Positions 16,264 through 25,336 of a stretch of 55,887 nt of DNA are shown one piece after another (positions within the stretch are counted from its first letter, which is position 1; every line of letters begins with the position of its first letter). Source of the DNA: an archaeon (GTDB taxonomy: Archaea > Thermoproteota > Nitrososphaeria > Nitrososphaerales > Gagatemarchaeaceae); contig JAJYYP010000004.1 in the NCBI GenBank assembly GCA_021800855.1, forward strand, positions 7,309-63,195, in the 5' to 3' direction. The position numbers and the translations under genes were made by a program. The notes below the pieces were generated by a model. That model was given only the letters and a program-made list of their open reading frames with translations, made no database searches and was not told the DNA's origin.

Positions 16264-18341
16264 CTGAGAACTATGGCCTCCCCGACCTCGGTGCGACCTG
16301 GGACGGGGCAGGGACAGAGTTCGCCGTCTACTCCGCCGAAGCGACCTCGGTGGACGTGCTCCTCTTCGACTCCCCACGGGCGACTCCGAAGGAGAGGCTC
16401 CCCCTCGCCCGCGCGGGGGGGTTCATATGGAGGGGGAGGGCTCCAGGGGTGGGTCCGGGTCAGCTCTATGCGCTCTCCGTCGACGGTCCCTACAACCCTG
16501 CCAAAGGGCACAGGTTCAACAAGAACAAGGCGCTCCTCGACCCCTACGCCAGGGCCGTCGCCGGTCCGCTGAGATGGGACGACTCTCTCTTCGGATACCA
16601 GCTCGAGGACCCCCAGGGCGGGTCGTCCTTCGATACCAGAGACTCCTCGCCCTTCGTGCTCAAAGGGGTGGTCGTCGACCCATCTTACGATTGGGAGGGC
16701 GACAGGCTCCCCCGGACGCCGTGGAGGGACACGGTGATCTACGAGGCGCACGCGAAGGGGTACACCAAACTCAAAGAAGACGTCGATGCGGCGAAGAGAG
16801 GGACCTACTCGGGGTTGTCGTCCCCGGGGACCGTCGCCCACCTGAAGGATCTGGGCGTCACAGCCGTGGAGCTCCTCCCGGTCCACCAGCACGTCGACAA
16901 CAGGTTCTTGGTGGAGAGGGGGCTCACAAACTACTGGGGGTACAACACCCTCGGGTTCTTCGCCCCCGACGCGCGCTACGCAAGGCCAGGGGTACCCGGC
17001 GGGGAGGTGGAAGAGTTCAAGTCAATGGTGAAGGAGCTCCACTCCGCGGGGATAGAGGTCGTCCTCGACGTGGTCTACAACCACACGGCAGAGGGGAACC
17101 AGTTTGGCCCGACGCTGAGTTTCAGGGGGCTGGACAACAGGGCATACTACAAGCTGCAGAAGAACCACTCTGCTGCCTACACAGACTTCACCGGGACCGG
17201 GAACACCCTGAACACCGGGCACCCCTTCGTAGTGAAGATGATAATGGACAGCCTCAGATACTGGGCCCTGGACGCCCACGTCGACGGTTTCAGGTTCGAC
17301 CTCGCCCCCGTCCTCGCCCGCCCCGACCACGAAATAGACCTGTTCAGCCCGCTCCTCCAGGCGATACACCAGGACCCCGTCCTTTCCAAGCGCAAGCTGA
17401 TAGCAGAACCTTGGGACCTCGGCAGGGGAGGGGACCTACAGGGGATGTTCCCGCCGCCCTGGTCGGAGTGGAACGGGAGGTTCAGGGACACCGCCAGGGG
17501 CTACTGGAGAGGGGACCACGTCCCCCTGGCCGAGGTGGCGACGAGGCTCGCGGGCTCCAGCGACCTCTACACGAGAGGTGACCGCGGGCCGACGGCAGGG
17601 GTGACCTTCGTCACTTGCCACGACGGCTTCACCCTGAGAGACCTGCTTAGCTACAACGAGAAGCACAACGAGGCGAACGGCGAGGAGAACCGAGACGGAT
17701 GGTCGAACAACCTCTCTTGGAACTGCGGGGTGGAAGGGCCGACGTCGGACCCGACTGTCGTAGCAATGAGGCGGAGGCAGTCGATGAACATGCTCGGGAC
17801 GCTCCTCCTCTCCCAGGGCGTCCCCATGATCCTCGGGGGAGACGAGTTCGGGAGGACCCAGGGAGGGAACAACAACGCCTACTGCCAGGACAACGAGACG
17901 AGCTGGGTGGACTGGAGAGAGGGTTCCATGGACCTTGCGCTCACACGGTTCGCGAAGCGCGCGGCTGAGATACGACGGAGCAGCCCCATCTTCAGGAGGG
18001 AAGAGTTCTTCAGGGGCGCCCATAACGGTGACGGACGGAAGGACATCGCCTGGCTCAGGCCCGACGGGCGCGAGATGACGACGGATGACTGGCACGGCAC
18101 AAGGGAGCGCGCCGTCGGAATGCTGCTCGCCGAAGACCCCCCGTCTACCCGTGACTTCCTCATGGTCCTGAACGGGTCCCCGGGGGACGTTGCCTTCTCG
18201 CTCCCGCCCAGGGGGGGCGGGTGGGAAGTCATCCTCGACACGTCGGTCCCTGTCGGCTTCCCGTCCGAGCCGCGGTTCGTGGATGGCGACGCAGTCGTCT
18301 ACGGGAGGTCGCTCCAGCTATTCCGGAGTTCCCAGAGATGA
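16260..18341 (+). CDS. glgX: Glycogen debranching enzyme GlgX/TreX
   Basis: 693 residues from a TTG that overlaps the treS stop (TTGA). This GH13 isoamylase-type enzyme hydrolyses alpha-1,6 branches of glycogen. An N-terminal CBM48-like domain (GATWDGAGTEFAVYSAEAT) comes before the barrel. Catalytic regions are VDGFRFDLAPVLAR (nucleophile Asp), LIAEPWDLG (acid Glu) and FVTCHDGFTLRDL (third Asp). YNEKHNEANGEENRDG is typical of the isoamylase/GlgX subfamily. Its products are linear malto-oligosaccharides, the substrates of TreY, which is encoded next and overlaps by ATGA. Length is normal and no residue is missing. Confidence 0.94.
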   Translation: MTENYGLPDLGATWDGAGTEFAVYSAEATSVDVLLFDSPRATPKERLPLARAGGFIWRGRAPGVGPGQLYALSVDGPYNPAKGHRFNKNKALLDPYARAVAGPLRWDDSLFGYQLEDPQGGSSFDTRDSSPFVLKGVVVDPSYDWEGDRLPRTPWRDTVIYEAHAKGYTKLKEDVDAAKRGTYSGLSSPGTVAHLKDLGVTAVELLPVHQHVDNRFLVERGLTNYWGYNTLGFFAPDARYARPGVPGGEVEEFKSMVKELHSAGIEVVLDVVYNHTAEGNQFGPTLSFRGLDNRAYYKLQKNHSAAYTDFTGTGNTLNTGHPFVVKMIMDSLRYWALDAHVDGFRFDLAPVLARPDHEIDLFSPLLQAIHQDPVLSKRKLIAEPWDLGRGGDLQGMFPPPWSEWNGRFRDTARGYWRGDHVPLAEVATRLAGSSDLYTRGDRGPTAGVTFVTCHDGFTLRDLLSYNEKHNEANGEENRDGWSNNLSWNCGVEGPTSDPTVVAMRRRQSMNMLGTLLLSQGVPMILGGDEFGRTQGGNNNAYCQDNETSWVDWREGSMDLALTRFAKRAAEIRRSSPIFRREEFFRGAHNGDGRKDIAWLRPDGREMTTDDWHGTRERAVGMLLAEDPPSTRDFLMVLNGSPGDVAFSLPPRGGGWEVILDTSVPVGFPSEPRFVDGDAVVYGRSLQLFRSSQR

Positions 18342-21103
18342 AGACCCCCGGGTCGACCTACCGCCTCCAGCTCAACTGTGGGTTCCCTTTCTCCGAGGCA
18401 GAGAGGCTCGTCCCGTATCTCAGCTCCCTGGGGGTCCAGACCCTGTATTGTTCACCCGTGCTCAAGGCGAAGACGGGGAGCGCCCACTGCTACGACGTCA
18501 CAGACCATTCGGTGGTGAACCACGAGCTCGGAGGGGCTGCAGGGCTTGCGTCTTTGTCCGCGCGCCTCAAGGAGCGGGGGATGGGGCTCCTGCTGGACAT
18601 AGTCCCGAACCACATGAGCGCGTCTCACGAGAACCCCTACTGGATGGACGTGCTCGAAAAGGGGGAGGGCTCGCAGTTCAGCAGGATGTTCGACATCGAC
18701 TGGGACCCGCCGGACCGGTCCTTGAAGGGGAAGGTCCTCCTCCCCGTCCTCGGCTGCTCCCTGAGGGAGGCGGAATCGAACGGGTCGATACAGATCGCCG
18801 TCGGCGGGATTAGTCCCTTCTCCCTGCTCGTCGATGGGTCGCCCCTACCCATCTCACGTGAATCTTACGCGGAAGTCGTCGAGGCTCTCGAGTCTGTCGA
18901 CCTCCACGCCAGCCTCCGGCACGCCGTCTCACGACTGAAGGCCCTCCTCCAGAGCCCCTCCCCTCACAAGCCCCGAGAGAGTCCCTCCGCCCGCCGCGCC
19001 CTAAAGGCCAGGCTCGCCTCGGCGATACGCAAGAACGTCGCGCTCAGCAGGGCCGGAGCGCGCGGGTTCAGGGTCCCGACCGATCATCTTGCCCGGGTCC
19101 TGTCGAAACAGCACTACGTCCTCTCGAAATGGACGGAAGCTGGCACGAGGATAAACTACCGCAGGTTCCTGAACGTCAACGAGCTCGTGGCCCTCCGCGT
19201 GGAGGACCTCGCCGTCTTCGAAAGGACCCACGGGTTGGTCGCATCGCTCCTCCGGTCGGGGGAGGCCATGGGAGTCAGGGTCGACCACGCCGACGGCCTG
19301 AGGGACCCCGCGGCGTACTTCCGCCGCCTCTCCGCGGCGACAGGTGGGGCATACACCCTGGCCGAGAAGATACTGATGACAGGCCGGAGGCTCCCAAAGG
19401 AGTGGGAGGTCAGCGGGACGACTGGGTACGACTTCCTCAACGCGATGAACCTCGTCTTGGTCGACGAAGCGAAGGAGGGCGAGGTCGACGCTGTCTACAG
19501 ACGCTTCACTGGGGACAGCGACGGGTACCTCTCCGACGTGAGGGCCGGGAAGCTGCTCGCCATGGAAACCATGCGCAGCGAGTCGGGGAGGCTCGCCAGG
19601 CTGCTCTTAGCCTCCGCAGCCCAGGGCGCAGACAAAGACGTCATAGAAGAGGCGATCAGGGGTGTGGCATCGAACCTCGACGGGTACAGGACGTACACGT
19701 CTCCAAGGACCCGCGTAGTCAGAGGGGCTGCCCGGCGAAGGATCAGCCGTGCCGCGGTCATGGCAGTGAAAGACGGTGTCCCGAGGTGGGCTGTGATGAA
19801 GGTGAGGGACGCCCTCCTCCTGAAGGGGCCTGAGACGGTGGGGGCGGAGGGGCGCGCGGCGGCCCTCGAGTTCGTGCTGCGCTTCCAGCAGTTCACGGCG
19901 GCTGTGGCGGTGAAGGGGGAGGAAGACACCGCGCTGTACAGGTTCGTCCGCCTCGCCTCACTAAACGAGGTCGGAGGGGACCCATCCACCTTCGGGACCG
20001 GGCCGAAGGGTTTCCACAGGAAGTGCCGTGACAGGGCCAGAGACTGGCCGGGGACCATGAACGCCACCTCCACTCACGACACGAAGCGGAGCGAGGACGT
20101 CAGGGCGCGGATAAGCGTGCTGTCGGAGATCCCGGACAGGTGGGAGGAGGCGATAGAGAGGTGGCACTCCCTCTCAGCCCCAGCGAGGGGGGAGTTCAGA
20201 GGGAGGCCAGCCCCCACACCAAGGGACGAATACCTGTTCTATCAGACTCTGGTAGGGGCTTGGCCCCCGGACGGCTGCGAAGCCCCCGCTCTCGCCCGGA
20301 GGCTCGTCGACTACATGACGAAGGCTGTGCGGGAGGAAAGGGAGCAGACGAGCTGGGCTCGTCCTTCGCGAGGATACGAGGAGCGGCTGGAGCGGTTCAT
20401 CCTCGGGGTACTCCGAAAGGGGTCCACGTTCCTTGACGACTTTCTCGAGTTCGAGAGAGAGGTGGAATGGTACGGAGCCCTGAACTCTCTCACCCAGGCC
20501 CTGGTGAAGATCACCGCTCCGGGGGTGCCGGACGTATATCAGGGGAACGAGAGCCTCGACTACAGCCTGGTGGACCCGGACAACAGGCGTCCCGTAGACT
20601 TCGGCGCACGCAGGAGGATGCTCGAATCGATCGACTCCGCGATTTCTCGCAGGGGGTTGGAGAAGACGGCCCAGGAGGCAGCGTTAATGCTTCGCATGGG
20701 GACAGCCAAGATGTATGTCACCGCTCTCGCGCTCCGCTACAGGAGGGGGAACGCGCAGCTGTTCGCCACTGGGGGGTATGTTCCTGTGAAGGGGACGGGG
20801 CCGAGGGCGCGGAACCTCCTGGCCTTCGTCAGGAGGGGGCGGAGGTCCGAGTGCGTGGTCTGCGCGCCCCGGCTGTTCACGGAGCTCTGCGCCCCTGGCG
20901 CACTGCCGTGCGGAGGACAGACCTGGCAGGGGACTGGGCTCGTCCTCCCCGGGCGAGGTCCTCGCTCCTATGAAGACGTCTTCACAGGCAGGGTCGTGGC
21001 GCCGGCCGAATCAGGAAGGGGTCGGCTTCTCCGTGCCGCCGAAGTCTTCTCCGAGTTCCCCGTGGCTCTCCTCAGCGCGGTCGAGCCTCCGGCTCGAGCC
21101 TGA
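18338..21103 (+). CDS. treY: Maltooligosyltrehalose synthase TreY
   Basis: 921 residues from the ATG at 18338 (ATGA overlap with glgX). An upstream in-frame ATG at 18221 lies inside glgX and is rejected. TreY turns the reducing-end alpha-1,4 bond of a malto-oligosaccharide into the alpha,alpha-1,1 bond of trehalose. Landmarks are STYRLQLNCGFPFSEAERLV, YCSPVLKAKTGSAHCYDVTD, LLDIVPNHMS, the nucleophile region GVRVDHADGLRDP, YTLAEKIL, STHDTKRSEDVRARI, and GVPDVYQGNESLDYSLVDPDNRRPVD. The large insert between barrel halves is present. Its 3' end overlaps the convergent glgE by 32 nt. TreZ, the next enzyme in the pathway, is encoded at 25.3 kb. Confidence 0.95.
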   Translation: MKTPGSTYRLQLNCGFPFSEAERLVPYLSSLGVQTLYCSPVLKAKTGSAHCYDVTDHSVVNHELGGAAGLASLSARLKERGMGLLLDIVPNHMSASHENPYWMDVLEKGEGSQFSRMFDIDWDPPDRSLKGKVLLPVLGCSLREAESNGSIQIAVGGISPFSLLVDGSPLPISRESYAEVVEALESVDLHASLRHAVSRLKALLQSPSPHKPRESPSARRALKARLASAIRKNVALSRAGARGFRVPTDHLARVLSKQHYVLSKWTEAGTRINYRRFLNVNELVALRVEDLAVFERTHGLVASLLRSGEAMGVRVDHADGLRDPAAYFRRLSAATGGAYTLAEKILMTGRRLPKEWEVSGTTGYDFLNAMNLVLVDEAKEGEVDAVYRRFTGDSDGYLSDVRAGKLLAMETMRSESGRLARLLLASAAQGADKDVIEEAIRGVASNLDGYRTYTSPRTRVVRGAARRRISRAAVMAVKDGVPRWAVMKVRDALLLKGPETVGAEGRAAALEFVLRFQQFTAAVAVKGEEDTALYRFVRLASLNEVGGDPSTFGTGPKGFHRKCRDRARDWPGTMNATSTHDTKRSEDVRARISVLSEIPDRWEEAIERWHSLSAPARGEFRGRPAPTPRDEYLFYQTLVGAWPPDGCEAPALARRLVDYMTKAVREEREQTSWARPSRGYEERLERFILGVLRKGSTFLDDFLEFEREVEWYGALNSLTQALVKITAPGVPDVYQGNESLDYSLVDPDNRRPVDFGARRRMLESIDSAISRRGLEKTAQEAALMLRMGTAKMYVTALALRYRRGNAQLFATGGYVPVKGTGPRARNLLAFVRRGRRSECVVCAPRLFTELCAPGALPCGGQTWQGTGLVLPGRGPRSYEDVFTGRVVAPAESGRGRLLRAAEVFSEFPVALLSAVEPPARA

Positions 21104-23039
21104 AGATCTGGACAGGCTCCACCCGGGGGTCTAGGGACACAGTGGCCGCTTCCCCCTCCCAAGTGTACGACCCCCCTCCGATGAGCTCCTTGGCTGCGTA
21201 TCGGGCGCCCAGCCCGAGCTCCCCCGCGGGGACGTTGACCCTGGCTACCCGGGCCGAGTGGGAGTCGAGGTTGGCCGCGACCGCGATGATATTGCTGTGG
21301 TCGGGGGTCCACTTCGCATAGAACAAGACCGAGTCGTCTCCCGCTGGGAGAAGCCTCAGGTTCCTCCTGAGGCGGAGGGCCGGGTTGTCTTTGCGGATGC
21401 TGTTCACCTTCGTGATGTATCCCTTGATGTTCCCGGGCGAGTCCCAGTCTCTCACCTTGTACTGGTACTTCTCCGAGTCCAGGTACTCCTCCGACCCTTC
21501 TTCCCTCGGGACGTTCTCGCAGAGCTCGAAGCCGCTGTATATCCCGTACAGAGGGGAGAGGGTCGCGGCCAGCGCGAGGCGTACCTTGAAAGCCGCCCTC
21601 CCACCTTTCTGGAGGTAGGCGTGGAGTATGTCGGGGGTGTTGGTGAAGAAGTTACCCCTGTAGTACTCCGCCGTCTCGGAGAGGACGAACTCCCTGAGAA
21701 ACTCCTCCAGCTCTGGCTTCGTATTCTTCCAGGTGAAGTACGTGTAGGACTGCGTGAACCCTGACTTCGAGAGGCGCTTCATCGGCTTCGGGGCGGTGAA
21801 CGCTTCGGCGAGGAATATCACGTCGGGGCGGTCCTTCTTGACCTCGGCGATGAGCCACTCCCAGAACATGGTGGGCTTGGTATGCGGGTTGTCCACCCTG
21901 AATGTGCGGACCCCCTTGGACACCCAGAAGAGCGTCACCCGCTTCAATTCCTCCCAGAGCTCCCGCCAGGCCGGCCCGTCGAAAGCTAGGGGATAGATGT
22001 CGTAATACTTCTTGGGCGGGTTCTCTGCGTATCTGATCGACCCGTCCTCCCTGTGGTAGAACCACTCAGGGTGATACTTCACGTACGGGTGGTCCGGGGA
22101 ACATTGGAATGCCAGGTCGAGCGCGACCTCCATCCCTGCCCTCCCTGCCTCGGCCACTAGGTGCTGGAATTCTTCGATTGTTCCGAGCCCGGGGTCGACC
22201 GCATCGTGCCCTCCTTCTTCGCTCCCGACGGCCCACGGGCTCCCCGGGTCGTTGGGCCTTGGGTCGGGGGAGTTGTTGGGGCCCCTCCTGTTGGTCCTGC
22301 CTATCGGGTGGATGGGCGGCAGGTAGAGGACGTCGAAACCCATCGAGGATATGTCGCGGAGCCGCGCTTCGCACTCACGGAAGGTGGACCCCAGACCAGG
22401 CACCTTCCCCTGGGAGCGTGGGAACATCTCGTACCACGACGCGAACTCCGCCTCTGGCCTGTCCACGACGGCTGAGAGGTGGGGGGAAGCCGTCGCGTCC
22501 TTCCTGGGAGCGTGCTTCCACATGAGCAGGGAGAGCCGAGGGGACTTCGCAGCTCCCACCGCTTCGTGTCCTCCAGGAGCTCCCCTGATCTCGCGCGCGA
22601 AGCCCAGGAGCTCTCCCCTCTCGTCACTGTTGGCCCCTGAGGCCGCTTCTTCAACCAGCGCCGCGAGCGCGCGCTTCTCGGGACCGACGTCTTCTCCGGC
22701 TGCCGCCCACTTCTCCAGACCCCGGAGCATGGTTCCGAACCTGTCGGTCCACGCCATCACCCGGTACCTCACCACTCCGAGGTCCGCCAGCTTCACCCTC
22801 GCGACCCATCTGTCATTGGCGAAGAGCTCCATGGGGAGCTCGGACCATCCATCCTCGCCGGGCTTCTGCAGCTGGAACGCGACCCCGATGGAGTCGTGCC
22901 CGGGCTTGAACGCGTCCGCCCACACCTCTAACGTCTCACCGACCACTCTCTTGATGGGGAATCTGCCGCAGTCGACCTGCGGGTAAACGTCCTCGACCGC
23001 GACCCACCCGTCCCATGGGGACGGCTCCATGGCGCGCAT
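21072..23039 (-). CDS. glgE: Maltose-1-phosphate maltosyltransferase GlgE
   Basis: 655 residues. GlgE extends alpha-1,4-glucans with maltosyl units from maltose 1-phosphate, the product of the maltokinase fused to TreS. The N-terminal domain begins VYPQVDCGRFPIKRVVGE. The barrel has SSMGFDVLYLPPIHPIGRTNRRG, EVALDLAFQCSPDHPY, the nucleophile in RTFRVDNPHTK (Asp about 383) and the acid in FLAEAFTAPK (Glu about 412). YRGNFFTNTPDIL is also characteristic. The ATG at 23039 (or 23030) lies 4 nt after glgB, so the two are co-transcribed on the minus strand. GlgE is best known from Actinobacteria, so acquisition by transfer is plausible but needs a tree. Confidence 0.94.
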   Translation of the reverse strand: MRAMEPSPWDGWVAVEDVYPQVDCGRFPIKRVVGETLEVWADAFKPGHDSIGVAFQLQKPGEDGWSELPMELFANDRWVARVKLADLGVVRYRVMAWTDRFGTMLRGLEKWAAAGEDVGPEKRALAALVEEAASGANSDERGELLGFAREIRGAPGGHEAVGAAKSPRLSLLMWKHAPRKDATASPHLSAVVDRPEAEFASWYEMFPRSQGKVPGLGSTFRECEARLRDISSMGFDVLYLPPIHPIGRTNRRGPNNSPDPRPNDPGSPWAVGSEEGGHDAVDPGLGTIEEFQHLVAEAGRAGMEVALDLAFQCSPDHPYVKYHPEWFYHREDGSIRYAENPPKKYYDIYPLAFDGPAWRELWEELKRVTLFWVSKGVRTFRVDNPHTKPTMFWEWLIAEVKKDRPDVIFLAEAFTAPKPMKRLSKSGFTQSYTYFTWKNTKPELEEFLREFVLSETAEYYRGNFFTNTPDILHAYLQKGGRAAFKVRLALAATLSPLYGIYSGFELCENVPREEGSEEYLDSEKYQYKVRDWDSPGNIKGYITKVNSIRKDNPALRLRRNLRLLPAGDDSVLFYAKWTPDHSNIIAVAANLDSHSARVARVNVPAGELGLGARYAAKELIGGGSYTWEGEAATVSLDPRVEPVQIFRLEPEARPR

Positions 23040-23043
23040 CGCT

Positions 23044-25218
23044 CTATCTCCTCGGGACCCTCAGGTAGAGTACGCCAAGAGGCGGGAGGGTGAGGGCGAG
23101 GGAGTCCGCCCGGCCGTGCATCGGGGTCGGCTCCGAGTCAGCTCCCCCCAAGTTCCCTACCCCACTCCCCCCGTAGGCTTCGGCGTCGCTGTTCAGGATT
23201 TCCTCGTACCTCCCCCTCCTGGGGACCCCGATCCTGTACCCGTGCCTCGGGACAGGGGTCATGTTGCAGACGACCATCACCATCCCTCCTCCGCGCCCTT
23301 TTCTCACGAAGCTTATCACAGAGTTCTTGTAGTCCTGAAAGTCGAGCCACTCGAACCCTCCCTCTTGGAAGTCAAGCGCGTGAAGGGGCTCTTCCTCCAT
23401 GTATGCCCGGTTGAGGTCCCTGACGAACCTACGGAGCCCGTCGCGGAGGCGGCCCCCTCCCTCTAGGTCCGCCGCACCCCGGAAGTCCCACTCCCCAGCC
23501 TGCCCTGCTTCGTCCCCCATGAAGAGGAGCTTCTTCCCTGGATGGGCGAACATGTATCCGTAGAAGAGCCTGAGGTTGGCGAATTTCTGCCACTCGTCCC
23601 CTGGCATCTTGCTCAGCATTGACCCCTTGCCGTACACCACCTCGTCGTGGGAGAGGACGAGGACGAACCTCTCACTGAAGGCGTACCAGAGGCTGAACGT
23701 GAGCTGGTTGTGGTGGTGTTTCCGGTAGAGCGGGTCCTTCGAGAAGTAGTCGAGCGTGTCGTGCATCCAACCCATGTTCCACTTGAGGTCGAAGCCGAGC
23801 CCCCCTGCCCCAGACGGGGCGGTGACCCCCGGCCACGCCGTCGACTCCTCGGCGATAAGGACCGCACCGGGGGACCTCGAATGCACCACGTCGGCCGTCT
23901 CCCGGAGGAATGCGACGGCCTCGAGGCTCTCCCTCCCGCCGTTGCGGTTGGGGAGCCATTCCCCGTCCTTCCTGGAGTAGTCGAGATAGAGCATGGATGC
24001 GACGGCGTCCATCCTGAGCCCGTCCGCGTGGTACTTCTCCAGCCAGAAGAGGGCGTTCGACACCAGGAACGACCTCACCTCGTTCCTCCCGTAGTTGAAT
24101 ATGTACGTCCCCCAATCGGGGTGGACCCCGAGGCGCGGGTCCGCGTGCTCGTAGAGATGGGTCCCGTCGAAGAGCCCAAGGCTATAGTCGTCCTTGGGGA
24201 AGTGTGCGGGGACCCAATCGAGGATGACGCCGACGCCGTTCTTGTGGCATTCGTCGACGAACGCCATGAACTCCGCCGGGGTCCCGTGCCTGGACGTAGG
24301 CGCGAAGTAGCTCCCCACCTGATACCCCCACGAGTCGTCGAGGGGGTGCTCCATCACGGGCATCAGCTCGACGTGGGTGAACCCCATCCCCTTCACATAA
24401 GGGACCAGCTCCCTCGCGAGTTCCCCGTAGGTGAGGGGCCTTCCTCCTTCACTCCTCTTCCAGGAGGCGGCGTGGACTTCGTAGATTGACATCGGACGGG
24501 CGAGCTGCTCCTTCCTCTCCTCCTCCATCCACCCTCTGTCGGACCAGGCGTGCTTTTCTAAGTCGGCGACCACGGAGCCGGTCCTGGGCCTGACTTCCAT
24601 GGCGAACGCATATGGGTCCGCCTTTTGCTTCACCTCGCCCGTATCCCTGTTCTTTATGGCGTACTTGTACACCTCACCCTCCTCCAGGCCTGGGACGAAC
24701 AGCTCCCACACCCCTGAGCTCCCCATGGACCTCATGGGGTTCTCCCCGACTGTCCAGTGGTTGAAGCCCCCCACCACGGCCACGCTCCTGGCGTTGGGGG
24801 CCCAGACTGCGAAGCTGACCCCTGGGACGCCGCCGACGCTCGTGAGGTGGGCTCCCATCTTATCGAAGGCGCCGTAGTACTTCCCTTCACCCATTAGGTA
24901 CAGGTCAGTCTCTCCGAGGGTGGGCGGGAATGAGTACGGGTCAGAGCGGACAATGGTGTGACCGCTCCCGTCCTCGTACCCCAGCTTGTACTCGCGTCCG
25001 ACCGGTCCTCCTTCGAAGAACCCTGAGCCTGCGACGCGCCGCATCTCGACCTTGTCTCCCCCCCTCACCTCGAGCCAGGCAGTCCGCGCCCTCGGGAGGT
25101 AGGCCCTGACGGAGGCGTACTGATCCCCCCCTGGCGCCGACCCCTTTGGCCCCAGCACCCTGTGCGGGTCAGCCTCTTCGAATTTCACTATGCTTTCGAT
25201 TTCGCTTTGTGTGACCAA
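23044..25218 (-). CDS. glgB: 1,4-alpha-glucan branching enzyme GlgB
   Basis: 724 residues from a TTG at 25218, which gives (M)VTQSEIESIVKFEEADPHRVLG, the usual GlgB N1-domain start. The open frame runs 192 codons further upstream through treZ and the intergenic region, but only as a shadow. GlgB introduces alpha-1,6 branches. Visible are the CBM48-like GVSFAVWAPNARSVAVVGGFNHW, the barrel start SIYEVHAASWKR, the nucleophile region GLRMDAVASMLYLDYSR, the acid LIAEESTAWPGVT and LSHDEVVYGKGSM. A TATA-like ATAAAAG box lies about 55-60 nt upstream, leaving a 30-nt leader with GGTGA. It works on the linear chains made by GlgE, whose gene follows after 4 nt. Confidence 0.95.
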   Translation of the reverse strand: MVTQSEIESIVKFEEADPHRVLGPKGSAPGGDQYASVRAYLPRARTAWLEVRGGDKVEMRRVAGSGFFEGGPVGREYKLGYEDGSGHTIVRSDPYSFPPTLGETDLYLMGEGKYYGAFDKMGAHLTSVGGVPGVSFAVWAPNARSVAVVGGFNHWTVGENPMRSMGSSGVWELFVPGLEEGEVYKYAIKNRDTGEVKQKADPYAFAMEVRPRTGSVVADLEKHAWSDRGWMEEERKEQLARPMSIYEVHAASWKRSEGGRPLTYGELARELVPYVKGMGFTHVELMPVMEHPLDDSWGYQVGSYFAPTSRHGTPAEFMAFVDECHKNGVGVILDWVPAHFPKDDYSLGLFDGTHLYEHADPRLGVHPDWGTYIFNYGRNEVRSFLVSNALFWLEKYHADGLRMDAVASMLYLDYSRKDGEWLPNRNGGRESLEAVAFLRETADVVHSRSPGAVLIAEESTAWPGVTAPSGAGGLGFDLKWNMGWMHDTLDYFSKDPLYRKHHHNQLTFSLWYAFSERFVLVLSHDEVVYGKGSMLSKMPGDEWQKFANLRLFYGYMFAHPGKKLLFMGDEAGQAGEWDFRGAADLEGGGRLRDGLRRFVRDLNRAYMEEEPLHALDFQEGGFEWLDFQDYKNSVISFVRKGRGGGMVMVVCNMTPVPRHGYRIGVPRRGRYEEILNSDAEAYGGSGVGNLGGADSEPTPMHGRADSLALTLPPLGVLYLRVPRR

Positions 25219-25272
25219 CGCCTTCGAAGTCCTCTCACCTTTGCAGTATGATGGCGAACGAGCCCAGGGCGG

Positions 25273-25313
25273 ATAAAAGTGTTGGATGCGCGGAGTCCCT
25301 CCCACGCTTAAAT
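25273..25313. promoter_or_regulatory. Divergent promoters of glgB and treZ
   Basis: On the minus strand CTTTTAT (25279-25273) serves glgB, with a leader of about 30 nt. On the plus strand CTTAAAT (25307-25313) is centred 27 nt before the treZ ATG at 25337, so treZ is probably leaderless. The two boxes are only 28 nt apart, so transcription of glucan synthesis and trehalose release could be co-regulated or mutually exclusive. Confidence 0.55.
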
Positions 25314-25336
25314 CGCGCGGGCCGGCTCGTGACTGG

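Noticed and set aside
18221-18337. Earlier ATG for treY
   Set aside because: It lies inside glgX and its translation is Arg/Pro-rich shadow sequence. ATG 18338 gives the family N-terminus and an ATGA overlap.
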